A stretch of 64,000 bases of DNA from Cellulomonas sp. C5510 (GCF_019797765.1 NZ_CP081862.1:2294001-2358000), one strand, 5' to 3'. Positions 9,141 to 19,382 are shown, counted from the stretch's first letter. Program-made: numbers and translations. The notes: generated from the letters alone by a model not told the origin.

Positions 9141-10409
9141 ATGCACAGCACCCCCACGCGAGGACGGCGCCTGCTGGCGTCCACCGCCGTCGGCGTCGCC
9201 GGCGTCCTCGCCCTGGCCGCCTGCGGCGGATCCGGGTTCGACGACAGCGGCGACGAGGAGACCGCATCGGGCGGCGGCGGCCCGCTCAGCATCCTCATCG
9301 GCTCGTCCGGCGACGCCGAGACCGACGCCGTGAAGGCCGCCGTCGCCGACTGGTCCGAGCAGTCCGGCGTCGAGGCGACCGTCCAGGTGGCGTCCGACCT
9401 CACGCAGGAGCTCAGCCAGGGCTTCGCCTCCGGCGACCCGGCCGACGTGTTCTACGTCAGCGCCGACCAGTTCCGCACCTACGCGGCGAACGGCTCGCTG
9501 TACCCGTACGGCGACCAGCTCGACAACGCCGACGACTTCTACCCGAGCCTCGTCGACCAGTTCAGCGCCGACGGGCAGCTCGTCTGCGCGCCGAAGGACT
9601 TCTCGACGCTCGCGCTCATCATCAACACCGGCGCGTGGGAGGCCGCGGGCCTCACCGACGACGACGTGCCCGCGACCTGGGACGAGCTGACCGACGTCGC
9701 CGGCCGCCTCACCACCGGCGACCAGGTCGGCCTCGGGTTCTCCGGCGAGTACGCCCGCGTCGGCGCGTTCCTCGCGCAGGCCGGCGGCACCATGACGAAC
9801 GCCGACGGCACCGAGGCGACCGTCGACTCCTCCGAGAACCTCGAGGGCCTCACGTACGTCCAGCAGCTCCTCGCGTCCGGCAGCGCCGCGTACGCCGCGG
9901 ACCTCGGCACCGGCTGGGGCGGCGAGGCGTTCGGCACCGGCGCGGCCGCCATGACGATCGAGGGCAACTGGATCACCGGCGCCATGTCCAACGACTACCC
10001 GGACGTGGACTACCGCGTGGTGGAGCTCCCGGCCGGCCCGGCCGGTCAGGGCACCCTGCAGTTCACCAACTGCTGGGGCGTCGCCGCCGACTCCGACAAC
10101 CAGTCGGACGCCGTCGACCTGGTCCAGCACCTGACGAGCACCGACCAGCAGCTCGCGTTCTCCGAGGCGTTCGGCGTCATGCCGTCCGTGCAGTCGGCGG
10201 CCGACGGCTGGAAGGAGCTGTACCCGGAGATGACCGCGTTCATCGACTCGGCCGACTTCGCGCAGAACGTCGTGAACGCCCAGGGCGCGGCGGACGTCAT
10301 CACCGACTTCAACGCCCAGCTCGAGAGCCTCAAGACCGGCGACCCGGCGGCGATCCTCGCCTCCGTGCAGACCAACCTGCAGGCCGTCCTCGACGAGAAC
10401 GCGTCCTGA
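9141..10409 (+). CDS. sugar ABC transporter substrate-binding lipoprotein
   Basis: A 422-residue extracellular solute-binding protein. Residues 1-27 are a lipoprotein signal (RR, hydrophobic core) with lipobox LAAC and lipidated Cys28, followed by a Gly/Ser-rich linker. The mature part has the MalE-type fold pattern: FASGDPADVFYVSADQF, a central LGFSGEYARVGAFL and AAAMTIEGNW. It would capture sugars outside the membrane for the two permeases that follow. The ATG at 9141 has GGAGAG upstream, 41 bp after lacI. No ATPase gene is present, so a shared MsiK-type ATPase elsewhere is likely. Confidence 0.93.
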   Translation: MHSTPTRGRRLLASTAVGVAGVLALAACGGSGFDDSGDEETASGGGGPLSILIGSSGDAETDAVKAAVADWSEQSGVEATVQVASDLTQELSQGFASGDPADVFYVSADQFRTYAANGSLYPYGDQLDNADDFYPSLVDQFSADGQLVCAPKDFSTLALIINTGAWEAAGLTDDDVPATWDELTDVAGRLTTGDQVGLGFSGEYARVGAFLAQAGGTMTNADGTEATVDSSENLEGLTYVQQLLASGSAAYAADLGTGWGGEAFGTGAAAMTIEGNWITGAMSNDYPDVDYRVVELPAGPAGQGTLQFTNCWGVAADSDNQSDAVDLVQHLTSTDQQLAFSEAFGVMPSVQSAADGWKELYPEMTAFIDSADFAQNVVNAQGAADVITDFNAQLESLKTGDPAAILASVQTNLQAVLDENAS

Positions 10410-10411
10410 CG

Positions 10412-11623
10412 ATGTCCGCAGCGGTCACGTCGCCGGCGTCCGCGCCGGTGCGCCGCCGCCGTCGCCCGCACGGCCCCGGGTCCGCCCGGGGCCGTGCGGC
10501 CGCGTCGGGGTGGCTGTTCCTCGCCCCGATGCTCGTCATCCTGGGGCTGTTCCTCGTCGTCCCCGTCCTCATGGCGCTGTGGGTCAGCATGTCCGACTGG
10601 ACCGGGCGCGGCAGCCCGCTGTCGTCCGACGTGTCGTTCGTGGGGATGGAGAACTACCGGAGCCTGCTGCTCGGCGGCGGGCTCGCGACGCAGGACTTCG
10701 GCACCGCGATGCGCAACAACGCGTACTACGTGCTGCTCGTCGTGCCGCTGCAGACCGCGCTCGCGCTGTTCCTCGCGACGATGGTCAACCGGCGGGCGCT
10801 GCGCGGCCGCGGGTTCTTCCGCACCGCCTTCTACTTCCCCTCGGTGACCTCGTCCGTCGCGATCACGGTGCTGTGGCTGTTCCTGTTCTCCGCCTCGGGG
10901 ACGATCAACGCGATCCTGGCCCGGCTGTCGATCAGCGGCCCGAACTGGTTCAACGACCCCCGCGGCGTGCTGCACCTGCTGCTGGGCGCGGTCGGCGTCG
11001 ACACCGCGCCGGAGTCCCTCGCGCAGCACGGGTTCCTCGGCATCCCGCTGTGGGAGTGGCTCGCCGGGCCGTCCGTGGCGATGTCCGCGCTGATCCTGCT
11101 GGCGATCTTCACGACGTCCGGCACGTTCATGCTGCTGTTCCTCGCGGCGCTCCAGGCGATCTCCTCGGAGGTCGAGGAGGCGGCCGTCATGGACGGCGCC
11201 ACCGCCTGGCAGCGCTTCCGCCGGGTGACGCTCCCGATGCTGCGGCCGACGGTGTTCACGGTGGTGACGCTCGGGCTCATCGGCACGTGGCAGGTGTTCG
11301 ACCAGATCTACACGGGCACCCAGGGCGGCCCCGCCAAGACGACGATCACGCCCGCCTACCTGTCCTACAGCGCGGCGTTCCAGAACAACCAGTGGGGCCG
11401 CGGCGCCGCGATCGCGTTCGTGCTGTTCGCGATCATCGTGCTGCTCACCGTGCTGCAGCGGCTCGTGCTGCGGGAGCGCGACACCGTGCCACGGCGCAAG
11501 CGGTTCTACCGCACCCCGCCGGCACCCCCGGCCGCCCTCGCCGGCACCGTCACCGCCGCCGGCGCCCCGGGCGCGGGCACGACGACCGGCACCGCCAGCG
11601 CCACCGAGGGGGACGACCGATGA
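10412..11623 (+). CDS. sugar ABC transporter permease (MalF type)
   Basis: A 403-residue inner-membrane permease with about six transmembrane segments from residue ~30 on. The EAA loop that docks the ATPase is EEAAVMDGATAWQRFRRVTL. It starts 2 nt after the stop of the binding protein and overlaps the next gene by ATGA, so the three are translated together. The C-terminal ~50 residues after the last membrane helix are Pro/Ala/Gly/Thr-rich and probably disordered. Compared with typical MalF-like permeases (about 300 residues) it has a periplasmic insertion around residues 170-215. Confidence 0.93.
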   Translation: MSAAVTSPASAPVRRRRRPHGPGSARGRAAASGWLFLAPMLVILGLFLVVPVLMALWVSMSDWTGRGSPLSSDVSFVGMENYRSLLLGGGLATQDFGTAMRNNAYYVLLVVPLQTALALFLATMVNRRALRGRGFFRTAFYFPSVTSSVAITVLWLFLFSASGTINAILARLSISGPNWFNDPRGVLHLLLGAVGVDTAPESLAQHGFLGIPLWEWLAGPSVAMSALILLAIFTTSGTFMLLFLAALQAISSEVEEAAVMDGATAWQRFRRVTLPMLRPTVFTVVTLGLIGTWQVFDQIYTGTQGGPAKTTITPAYLSYSAAFQNNQWGRGAAIAFVLFAIIVLLTVLQRLVLRERDTVPRRKRFYRTPPAPPAALAGTVTAAGAPGAGTTTGTASATEGDDR

Positions 11624-12516
11624 GCGCCACCACCGCCCTGCCCGCGCCCTCCCGCCCCGGCGCACCGGTGCCCCGGGCCCGCCGCAGCAACCGCCGCGTG
11701 GTCGCGACGTCGTTCACCTACGCGGTGCTCGCCGTCCTGGCCGTCCTGTACGTCTACCCGTTCCTCATCCAGGTCGCGACGTCCTTCAAGACGGACGCCG
11801 AGGCCGCCCAGAACGCCGTCTCGCTCATCCCGCAGACGTGGAGCACCGCGGCGTACGAACGGCTGTTCCTGCGCTCGGACTTCCCGCTGTGGTTCCGCAA
11901 CTCCGTGATCGTCACGGTCGTGGTGACGCTCGGCCGGGTGTTCATCAACTCGCTCGCCGGCTACGCGCTGGCGCGGCTGCGGTTCCGCGGGCGCGGCCTG
12001 GTGTTCGCCGGGCTGGTGGCCGTGATGGCCGTGCCGAACGTCGTCCTGCTGATCCCGAAGTTCCTCGTCATCAAGCAGGTCGGCATCTACAACTCGTTCG
12101 CCGGGCTGATCGTGCCGCTGCTCGCGGACGCCGCCGGCATCTTCATCATGAAGAACTTCTTCGAGTCGATCCCGCCGAGCGTCGAGGAGGCCGCCCGCCT
12201 CGACGGTGCCGGCACCTTCCGGGTGTTCTGGTCCGTCGTCCTGCCGATGGCCCGACCGGCGGTCGTCACGCTGGTGATCCTCTCGTTCCAGGGGTCGTGG
12301 AACGAGCTGTCGCACTTCATCGTCGCCTCGCAGGACCCCGATCTCGTCACGCTCACCAAGGGCGTCGCGCAGCTCGCGTCCGGGCAGCTCAGCCAGGGCA
12401 CCCAGTACCCGCTGAAGCTCGCGGCGGCCGCGATCATGACGATCCCCGTCGCGGTGCTGTTCTTCGTGTTCCAGAAGAGGATCATGAACCAGAGCGCGGG
12501 CGCCGTGAAGGAGTAG
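11620..12516 (+). CDS. sugar ABC transporter permease (MalG type)
   Basis: A 298-residue permease partner of the preceding gene, with six predicted membrane segments. The EAA loop is VEEAARLDGAGTFRVFWSVV, and the C-terminus (VLFFVFQKRIMNQSAGAVKE) ends in the usual short cytoplasmic tail of MalG-like carbohydrate permeases. The ATG overlaps the stop of the MalF-type gene. It closes the LacI-SBP-permease-permease operon; no ATPase follows before the next, unrelated promoter. Confidence 0.93.
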   Translation: MSATTALPAPSRPGAPVPRARRSNRRVVATSFTYAVLAVLAVLYVYPFLIQVATSFKTDAEAAQNAVSLIPQTWSTAAYERLFLRSDFPLWFRNSVIVTVVVTLGRVFINSLAGYALARLRFRGRGLVFAGLVAVMAVPNVVLLIPKFLVIKQVGIYNSFAGLIVPLLADAAGIFIMKNFFESIPPSVEEAARLDGAGTFRVFWSVVLPMARPAVVTLVILSFQGSWNELSHFIVASQDPDLVTLTKGVAQLASGQLSQGTQYPLKLAAAAIMTIPVAVLFFVFQKRIMNQSAGAVKE

Positions 12517-12547
12517 CCCCCGGGGCCGACGGCGGGGCGGCGGGTAG

Positions 12548-14026
<1,479 letters not shown>

Positions 14027-14039
14027 CGGGCCCGCGGGC

Positions 14040-15128
14040 TCAGATGACGCCGGTGCGCTCGAGCTCGGCGGCCAGCGCGCGGCCGTCGGCACCACGCGCC
14101 AGCACCACCTCCGACGCGTCGAGGTCCTCGACGGCGCGGCGTGTCGCCGGGGACGCGGCAGGCAGCCCGTTCTGCGCGACCTGCTCCCCCAGGGACAGCT
14201 CGCGCACCGCGATGGCGGCGACGCGGCCCGGGTGCTCCCCGGCGAACGCCTCGTACACCTGGGGGTCGTGCTGGCCGTCGTCCCCGACGAGGATCCAGCG
14301 CAGGTGCGGCAGCTCCTCGGCGAGCGCCCGCAGGGTGGCGGCCTTGTGGGCCGGCCCGGAACGCAGGAGCGCCGTGCCGGTCGGCCCGAGGTCGGTCAGC
14401 AGGAGCGACCCCTGCGGCAGCCCCACGCGCTCGAGGAACCTCGCGAGGGCGCTGGCCGTGTTCCAGGCGCCCGTCGACAGGTAGAACACCGGCGCGTCCG
14501 GGTGGGCCGCGGTGAACCGGGCGTACAGCTCGGGCATGCCGGGGACCGGCTTGCGCCGTGCCTCGGACCGGACGAGGAAGTTCCAGGCCGCCAGGTGGGG
14601 CCGCGGCACCATCGTCACGAGCACGGTGTCGTCGATGTCGCTGACGATGCCGTGCGTGGCGGCGGGGTCCACGACCTGCACGGGCGCCGGCACCGGCGGG
14701 GACGAGGCGTGAACGGCCCCGCTGTCGGCGCCCTCCCCCTCCTCGGCCGCCGCCACGTCGACCACCGCGACGTGCAGCGTGCGCCAGCCGGGCTCGAGGG
14801 GCAGCTCGACCCACGCGTCGACGTAGCCGCCGCGGTCGGAGCGCGTCTCCAGCAGGACCGGTCCGTCCGGGCCGGCGGTGATCCGGACGGACGCCCCGGC
14901 GACCTCGGCGGAGAACAGGTTGCGCCAGCCGCGCCGGGCCACGCTGCCCGGGGTCGGGGCGTCGGGCGGGGTGAGGAGGACGCGCGCACGCACCCGCGAC
15001 CGGGTGGTGGTCCCGTAGGACGGGTAGGTGACGACGCGCGGGCGGTACCCGCGCCGGGTGAGCACCCGCACGACGGCGGCGTTGAACCGGTCCTCGGCGC
15101 GGGCGGCGAGCGTGGCGATCCGGGGCAT
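14040..15128 (-). CDS. App1-family phosphatase (phosphatidate phosphatase catalytic domain)
   Basis: A 362-residue protein with the DUF2183/APP1 catalytic domain. The DxDxT-type motif is IVSDIDDTVLVTMVP (about residue 175), followed by FLVRSEARRKPVPGMPELYARF, FYLSTGAWN and a distal WILVGDDGQHDP. These are HAD-like signatures shared with yeast Pah1/App1. The first ~160 residues form a beta-rich domain of unknown role. The substrate in bacteria is not established; a phospholipid phosphatase role is extrapolated. GATACT lies 6 nt before the ATG, so the message may be leaderless. The hexapeptide-repeat gene lies 62 bp upstream on the same strand. Confidence 0.82.
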   Translation of the reverse strand: MPRIATLAARAEDRFNAAVVRVLTRRGYRPRVVTYPSYGTTTRSRVRARVLLTPPDAPTPGSVARRGWRNLFSAEVAGASVRITAGPDGPVLLETRSDRGGYVDAWVELPLEPGWRTLHVAVVDVAAAEEGEGADSGAVHASSPPVPAPVQVVDPAATHGIVSDIDDTVLVTMVPRPHLAAWNFLVRSEARRKPVPGMPELYARFTAAHPDAPVFYLSTGAWNTASALARFLERVGLPQGSLLLTDLGPTGTALLRSGPAHKAATLRALAEELPHLRWILVGDDGQHDPQVYEAFAGEHPGRVAAIAVRELSLGEQVAQNGLPAASPATRRAVEDLDASEVVLARGADGRALAAELERTGVI

Positions 15129-15190
15129 CGCCCCAGTATCGGCCGGGCCCGCGCCGCCCGCGCGGCGGGTGCGCGCCTGGTGCGGGCGGG

Positions 15191-15607
15191 CTACGCGACC
15201 AGGTGCCGGTCGAGCCGCCGCGGGGTGCCGCCGCGCACGACGGCGCCCGGCGCGACCCGCGTCTCGGGCTCGACCACCGCGCTGGGCTCGAGGCGCGCCT
15301 CGGCGCCGACGTCGCTGCGGGTCCCGACGGTCGAGCCCGCCCCGACGCTGGCTCCGCGGCCGACGTGGGCGTGCGAGCCGACGGTCGCGGCCACCTCCAC
15401 GCGTGCGCCTGGTTCGACCCAGCAGTGCTGGCCGATGCGCGCGCGGGCCTCCACGCGTGCTCCGGGGTCCACCCACGCCGTGTCGGCGACGTAGGCGCTG
15501 TCGTCGACGACGGCTCCCTTGGCGACGAGCCCGCCGCCGTTGTCGTGGCGCTGGTAGCGCACGACCGTGCCGTCGTCCTGCTCGAGGTCCTCGTATCGCT
15601 TCTTCAT
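15191..15607 (-). CDS. hexapeptide-repeat (left-handed beta-helix) protein
   Basis: A 138-residue protein. After a charged N-terminus (MKKRYEDLEQDDG) it is built almost entirely of hexapeptide turns: VAKGAVVDDSAYVADTAW, then units such as ARVEAR ARIGQH CWVEPG and SVGAGS TVGTRS DVGAEA. The [LIV]-G-x4 periodicity is that of left-handed beta-helix acyltransferases and structural proteins. No catalytic histidine loop of a known acyltransferase is evident, so a scaffold role is as likely as an enzyme. It reads away from deoR across a shared 215-bp regulatory region. Confidence 0.7.
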   Translation of the reverse strand: MKKRYEDLEQDDGTVVRYQRHDNGGGLVAKGAVVDDSAYVADTAWVDPGARVEARARIGQHCWVEPGARVEVAATVGSHAHVGRGASVGAGSTVGTRSDVGAEARLEPSAVVEPETRVAPGAVVRGGTPRRLDRHLVA

Positions 15608-15697
15608 ACCGACCCGTACAACGCGGGACGGCACCCCCGTGTTCCCGGCCGGATCGGCCCCCGAGCCCTGTGTTTGGCCCCGGATGTATGCCCGTTT

Positions 15698-15776
15698 CGA
15701 TCCGGATCGCTGTGTTCGTGTTGACTTTGGGGGCCTGGTGTTGCCAGAGTGTGATCCGCGCGACACCGATGTCGCG
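15698..15776 (+). promoter_or_regulatory. deoR promoter with two palindromes
   Basis: A -35 TTGACT (15721-15726) and a -10-like CAGAGT (15745-15750) with 18-bp spacing fit a promoter starting near 15757. The 18-bp palindrome CGCGACACCGATGTCGCG (15759-15776, 7-bp arms) sits at the start point, where a repressor would act. A second perfect palindrome, CGATCCGGATCG (15698-15709), lies upstream of the -35. Either could bind the DeoR protein encoded next. The rest of the 15608-15822 interval has no gene. Confidence 0.5.
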
Positions 15777-15822
15777 GTGCCGGCACCAGCCGCACCCACC
15801 CCGAGGACAGGACGTCGACGTC

Positions 15823-16584
15823 ATGTACCCGCCCGAACGCCAGCAGCTCATCGTGACCACCGCCCGCACGGCGGGCCGGGTCGAGGTGCAGCAGCTCGCC
15901 GCCGAGCTCGACGTCACCGCCGAGACCGTCCGCCGCGACCTCACCGCGCTCGAGCGGATGGGGCTCGTGCGGCGCGTCCACGGCGGCGCGGTGCCCGTGG
16001 AGCGCTTGGGCTACGAGCCCGCGCTCCCCCAGCGGGAGCAGGTGCTGACGGCCGAGAAGGAGCGGATCGCCAAGGCGGCGCTCGACGAGCTGCCGGCCGG
16101 CGGCTCGGTGCTCATCGACGCCGGCACCACCACGGTCCGGTTCGCCGAGCTGCTGCCCCCCGACCGCGAGCTCATCGTCGTCACGCACGCGCTGCCCGTC
16201 GCGATGGTGCTCGCCCCGCTGCCGTCCGTGACGCTGCACCTGCTCGGCGGCACCGTCCGGCGGCGCACCCTCGCCGCGGTCGGCACCTGGGCCGTGCGCG
16301 CGCTCGCCGACGTCCGCGTCGACGTGGCGTTCCTCGGCACCAACGGCCTGACCGTCGAGGACGGGCTCACGACGCCCGACCTGGCCGAGGCGGCGGTGAA
16401 GCGCGCGTTCGTCGCCGCAGCTGCCCGCACGGTCGTGCTGGCGGACCGCACCAAGGTCGGCCGCGCGGAGCTCGCGCGCGTCGCCCCGCTCGCAGCGGTC
16501 GACGCCGTCGTCACCGACTCCGGCATCGAGCCGGAGCTCGCCGACGAGATCGAGACAGCCGGCCCGCGCGTCGTGCGGGCCTGA
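15823..16584 (+). CDS. DeoR/GlpR-family transcriptional regulator
   Basis: A 253-residue repressor. Residues 1-60 are the DeoR winged helix (RQQLIVTTARTAGRVEVQQL, TAETVRRDLTALERMGLVRR VHGGAVPVE). The C-terminal DeoRC sensor contains VLIDAGTTT, the sugar-phosphate site, and VAFLGTNGLTVEDGLTTPD. The ATG at 15823 is preceded by GAGGACAGGA. It heads an operon with a polyol dehydrogenase and a mannitol-family PTS, so the inducer is probably a polyol or hexose phosphate formed by that PTS. Confidence 0.94.
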   Translation: MYPPERQQLIVTTARTAGRVEVQQLAAELDVTAETVRRDLTALERMGLVRRVHGGAVPVERLGYEPALPQREQVLTAEKERIAKAALDELPAGGSVLIDAGTTTVRFAELLPPDRELIVVTHALPVAMVLAPLPSVTLHLLGGTVRRRTLAAVGTWAVRALADVRVDVAFLGTNGLTVEDGLTTPDLAEAAVKRAFVAAAARTVVLADRTKVGRAELARVAPLAAVDAVVTDSGIEPELADEIETAGPRVVRA

Positions 16585-16631
16585 CCACCGAGGACCACGC
16601 GCCCCGCGCGGCCCCGAACCCGAGGAGAGAG

Positions 16632-17672
16632 ATGAAGGTCTTCCGCTTCTACGCACCCGGTGACGTCCGGCTGGAGGACGCGCCGGAGCCGTCGCCGAGC
16701 GAGGGCGAGGTCAAGATCCGCGTCCGTGCGACGTCGATGTGCGGCACCGACGTCAAGATCTCCACGTCGGGGCACCAGCGCATCCGCCCGCCGCGCGTCA
16801 TGGGCCACGAGATCGCCGGCGAGGTGGTCGAGGTCGGCGCCGGCGTCGAGGGCTGGGCGCCGGGCGACCGGGTGCAGGTGATCGCGGCCATCCCGTGCGG
16901 CGAGTGCGAGTACTGCCGCGCCGGCGCCATGACGATCTGCCCGAACCAGGTCTCGATGGGCTACGACTTCGACGGCGGGTTCGCGCCGTACATGATCGTG
17001 CCCCGCGAGGTGCTCAAGGTCGACGGCCTCAACCGGATCCCCGAGGGCGTCTCGTACGCGGAGGCCTCGGTCGCCGAGCCGTTCGCGTGCGCGATCAACG
17101 CCCAGGAGATCATCGACGTGCACGACGGCGACGTCGTCGTGGTCGTCGGCTCCGGGCCCATCGGCTGCCTCCACGTCCGCCTGGCGCGGGCGCGCGGCGC
17201 GAAGCAGGTGCTGCTCGTGGAGCTCAGCCGCGAGCGCCTCGACCTCGCGGCGGCGGTCGTGCAGCCGGACGCGGCGATCTGCGCGTCGGAGGTCGACCCG
17301 GTCGCCGCCGTCAAGGAGGCCACGGACGGCCGCGGGCCGTCGGTCGTCATCACGGCCGCCGCGTCCGGCGCGGCGCAGGAGCAGGCGCTGCAGATGCTCG
17401 CCCCGCAGGGCCGGCTCAGCCTGTTCGGCGGCCTGCCGAAGGACCGCCCCACGATCACGTTCGACTCGAACCTCGTCCACTACCGCGAGCTGGCGGTGTT
17501 CGGGGCGAACGGCTCCAGCCCGGAGCACAACCGCCAGGCCCTGGCGCACATCGCCGACGGCAGCGTGCCGGTCGCGGACCTCATCACCCACCGGCTGCCG
17601 CTCGACCGGGTGGCCGAGGGCATCGACGTGGTCCGCTCCGGGGCGGGCATCAAGGTCACCATCGAGCCGTGA
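16632..17672 (+). CDS. zinc-dependent medium-chain alcohol (polyol) dehydrogenase
   Basis: A 346-residue MDR-family dehydrogenase. The catalytic zinc ligands are Cys in TSMCGTDVK and His-Glu in VMGHEIAGEV. The structural-zinc lobe is PCGECEYCRAGAMTICPNQ with four cysteines. The NAD(P) fold carries VVVVGSGPIGCLHVRLARA. Closest families are sorbitol/galactitol-phosphate and related polyol dehydrogenases. Its place between deoR and a mannitol-type PTS suggests oxidation of an imported polyol phosphate to a ketose phosphate; the precise substrate is inferred. The ATG follows GAGGAGAGAG. Confidence 0.9.
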   Translation: MKVFRFYAPGDVRLEDAPEPSPSEGEVKIRVRATSMCGTDVKISTSGHQRIRPPRVMGHEIAGEVVEVGAGVEGWAPGDRVQVIAAIPCGECEYCRAGAMTICPNQVSMGYDFDGGFAPYMIVPREVLKVDGLNRIPEGVSYAEASVAEPFACAINAQEIIDVHDGDVVVVVGSGPIGCLHVRLARARGAKQVLLVELSRERLDLAAAVVQPDAAICASEVDPVAAVKEATDGRGPSVVITAAASGAAQEQALQMLAPQGRLSLFGGLPKDRPTITFDSNLVHYRELAVFGANGSSPEHNRQALAHIADGSVPVADLITHRLPLDRVAEGIDVVRSGAGIKVTIEP

Positions 17673-17712
17673 CCGGCCACGCGCCGGCACCCGACCAGCA
17701 AGGAGCAGGTCA

Positions 17713-17772
17713 ATGACGACCCCTTCCCTCCCGGCCCGCGCGGGCCGGGCGACCCCCGAGACGGAGGCGTGA
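17713..17772 (+). CDS. 19-codon ORF upstream of the PTS gene (possible leader peptide)
   Basis: A short frame, MTTPSLPARAGRATPETEA, whose ATG is preceded by AAGGAGCAGGT, a better ribosome site than that of the PTS gene itself. Its stop overlaps the first possible GTG of the PTS gene. A perfect 20-bp palindrome lies inside it. It could be a translated leader coupling or attenuating PTS expression, or simply chance. No homologue is recognised. Confidence 0.35.
   Translation: MTTPSLPARAGRATPETEA
17730..17749 (+). promoter_or_regulatory. perfect 20-bp palindrome ahead of the PTS gene
   Basis: CCCGGCCCGC followed directly by its reverse complement. As RNA it would fold into a very stable stem (8 bp with a 4-nt loop or longer). 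It sits within the 19-codon ORF, 28 bp before the first candidate PTS start, a position where it could halt ribosomes or polymerase, or cut message between the dehydrogenase and PTS genes. Confidence 0.6.
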
Positions 17773-17777
17773 CGACC

Positions 17778-19382
17778 GTGTCCGCGACCACAGCCGCCCC
17801 GGGCTCCACCAGCCCGACGCGCGCCAAGCAGGCGCAGGTCCGCATCCAGCGGTTCGGTGCGTTCCTCAGCGCCATGATCATGCCGAACCTCCCCGCCTTC
17901 CTGGCGTGGGGGCTCATCACCTCGATGTTCATCGCCGTGGGCTGGACGCCCAACGGCATCCTCGGCGGGTTCGGCAACGCCGACGAGATGAGCTGGCAGG
18001 GTGCCGCGACGCAGCTCGCCCTGGCGGACGACGGCACGACGTTCCGGCAGTACCTGGGCCTCGTCGCCCCGATGGTCACCTACCTGCTGCCGATCCTCAT
18101 CGCCAACGCCGGTGGCCGCATCGTCTACAAGGAGCGCGGCGGCGTCGTCGCGTCCATCGTGGCGGTCGGCATGATCACCGGCTCCACGGTGCCGATGTTC
18201 CTCGGCGCCATGGTGGTCGGCCCGCTGTCGGCCTGGGTCATGAAGAAGGTCGACTCCCTGTGGGCCGGCAAGATCAAGCCGGGCTTCGAGATGCTCGTCG
18301 ACATGTTCTCCGCGGGCATCCTCGGTGCCGCGATGGCGGTCGGGGCGTTCTTCGGGTTCGCGCCGATCATCACGCAGGTGTCGAGCTGGCTGGGGAGCAT
18401 CGTCTCCTGGATGGCGGACAACCACCTGCTGCCGCTGATGTCGGTGATCGTCGAGCCGGCGAAGGTGCTGTTCCTCAACAACGCCATCGGCAACGGCGTC
18501 CTGGTGCCCCTCGGCGCGCAGGAGGTCGTGGAGTCCGGCAAGTCGCTGCTGTTCCTGGTGGAGGCCAACCCGGGCCCCGGCCTCGGGATCCTCATGGCGT
18601 ACACGGTGTTCGGCGTCGGCGCGGCGCGGATGTCCGCCCCGGGCGCGGCCGTCGTGCAGTTCATCGGCGGCATCCACGAGGTCTACTTCCCGTTCGTGCT
18701 CATGAAGCCGGCGCTGATCCTCGCGGCGATCGCGGGCGGCGCGACGGGCATCGCGACGAACGTCGTGTTCGGCTCGGGCCTGCGCGGGCCGGCCGCACCG
18801 GGGTCGATCCTCGCGGTGCTCGCGGCGACGCCACGGGACTCGTACGTCGGTGTCGTCCTGTCGGTGGTGCTGTCGTTCGCCGTGACGTTCCTGGTCTCGG
18901 CCGTGATCCTGCGGGCGTCCCGCAAGCGGGACCTCGCGGCGGGCGGCGGGGACCTCGAGGCGGCGATCGCGCAGACCGAGGCGAACAAGGGCAAGTCGTC
19001 CTCGGCGCTCGGCGCCCTGGCCAGCCAGGCCGGACCGGTCCCCGGTACGACCCCCGCGGGCGGCGGCGACGCGCTCCCCGACCGGCCGCTGCGGTCGATC
19101 GTGTTCGCGTGCGACGCCGGCATGGGGTCGTCCGCGATGGGGGCCAGCATCCTGCGTGACAAGCTGAAGAAGGCGGGTCGCGGCGACATCACGGTGGTCA
19201 ACCGGGCCGTCGCGCAGCTCGAGGACGACGTCGACCTGGTCATCACGCAGCGCGAGCTGACGGACCGGGCCCGGCGGCACGCCCCGTCCGCCCGGCACGT
19301 CTCGGTGGACAACTTCCTCAGCAGCCCGGTCTACGACGACGTCGTGCGCGAGGCGCAGGCCGCGGAGAGGACCCAGTCGTGA
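17778..19382 (+). CDS. mtlA: PTS mannitol-family transporter, IICB component
   Basis: A 534-residue membrane permease fused to a IIB domain. Residues ~10-340 are the IIC channel (FGAFLSAMIMPNLPAFLAWGL, VLFLNNAIGNGVLVPLGAQE, GGIHEVYFPFVLMKPALIL). After a linker rich in Lys, Ser and Pro comes IIB (about 430-525) with the phospho-cysteine loop VFACDAGMGSSAMGAS. It imports mannitol or a related polyol with phosphorylation. The GTG at 17778 is preferred because GGAGG lies 10 nt upstream; a GTG at 17769, overlapping the leader stop, would add three residues. The IIA gene follows by a GTGA overlap. Confidence 0.93.
   Translation: MSATTAAPGSTSPTRAKQAQVRIQRFGAFLSAMIMPNLPAFLAWGLITSMFIAVGWTPNGILGGFGNADEMSWQGAATQLALADDGTTFRQYLGLVAPMVTYLLPILIANAGGRIVYKERGGVVASIVAVGMITGSTVPMFLGAMVVGPLSAWVMKKVDSLWAGKIKPGFEMLVDMFSAGILGAAMAVGAFFGFAPIITQVSSWLGSIVSWMADNHLLPLMSVIVEPAKVLFLNNAIGNGVLVPLGAQEVVESGKSLLFLVEANPGPGLGILMAYTVFGVGAARMSAPGAAVVQFIGGIHEVYFPFVLMKPALILAAIAGGATGIATNVVFGSGLRGPAAPGSILAVLAATPRDSYVGVVLSVVLSFAVTFLVSAVILRASRKRDLAAGGGDLEAAIAQTEANKGKSSSALGALASQAGPVPGTTPAGGGDALPDRPLRSIVFACDAGMGSSAMGASILRDKLKKAGRGDITVVNRAVAQLEDDVDLVITQRELTDRARRHAPSARHVSVDNFLSSPVYDDVVREAQAAERTQS

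Noticed and set aside
16011-19298. 1095-codon minus-strand frame opposite deoR, the dehydrogenase and mtlA
   Set aside because: The plus-strand genes here have clear families and ordered starts; the antisense frame is compositionally repetitive (Arg, Asp, Gly, Val) and crosses gene borders.
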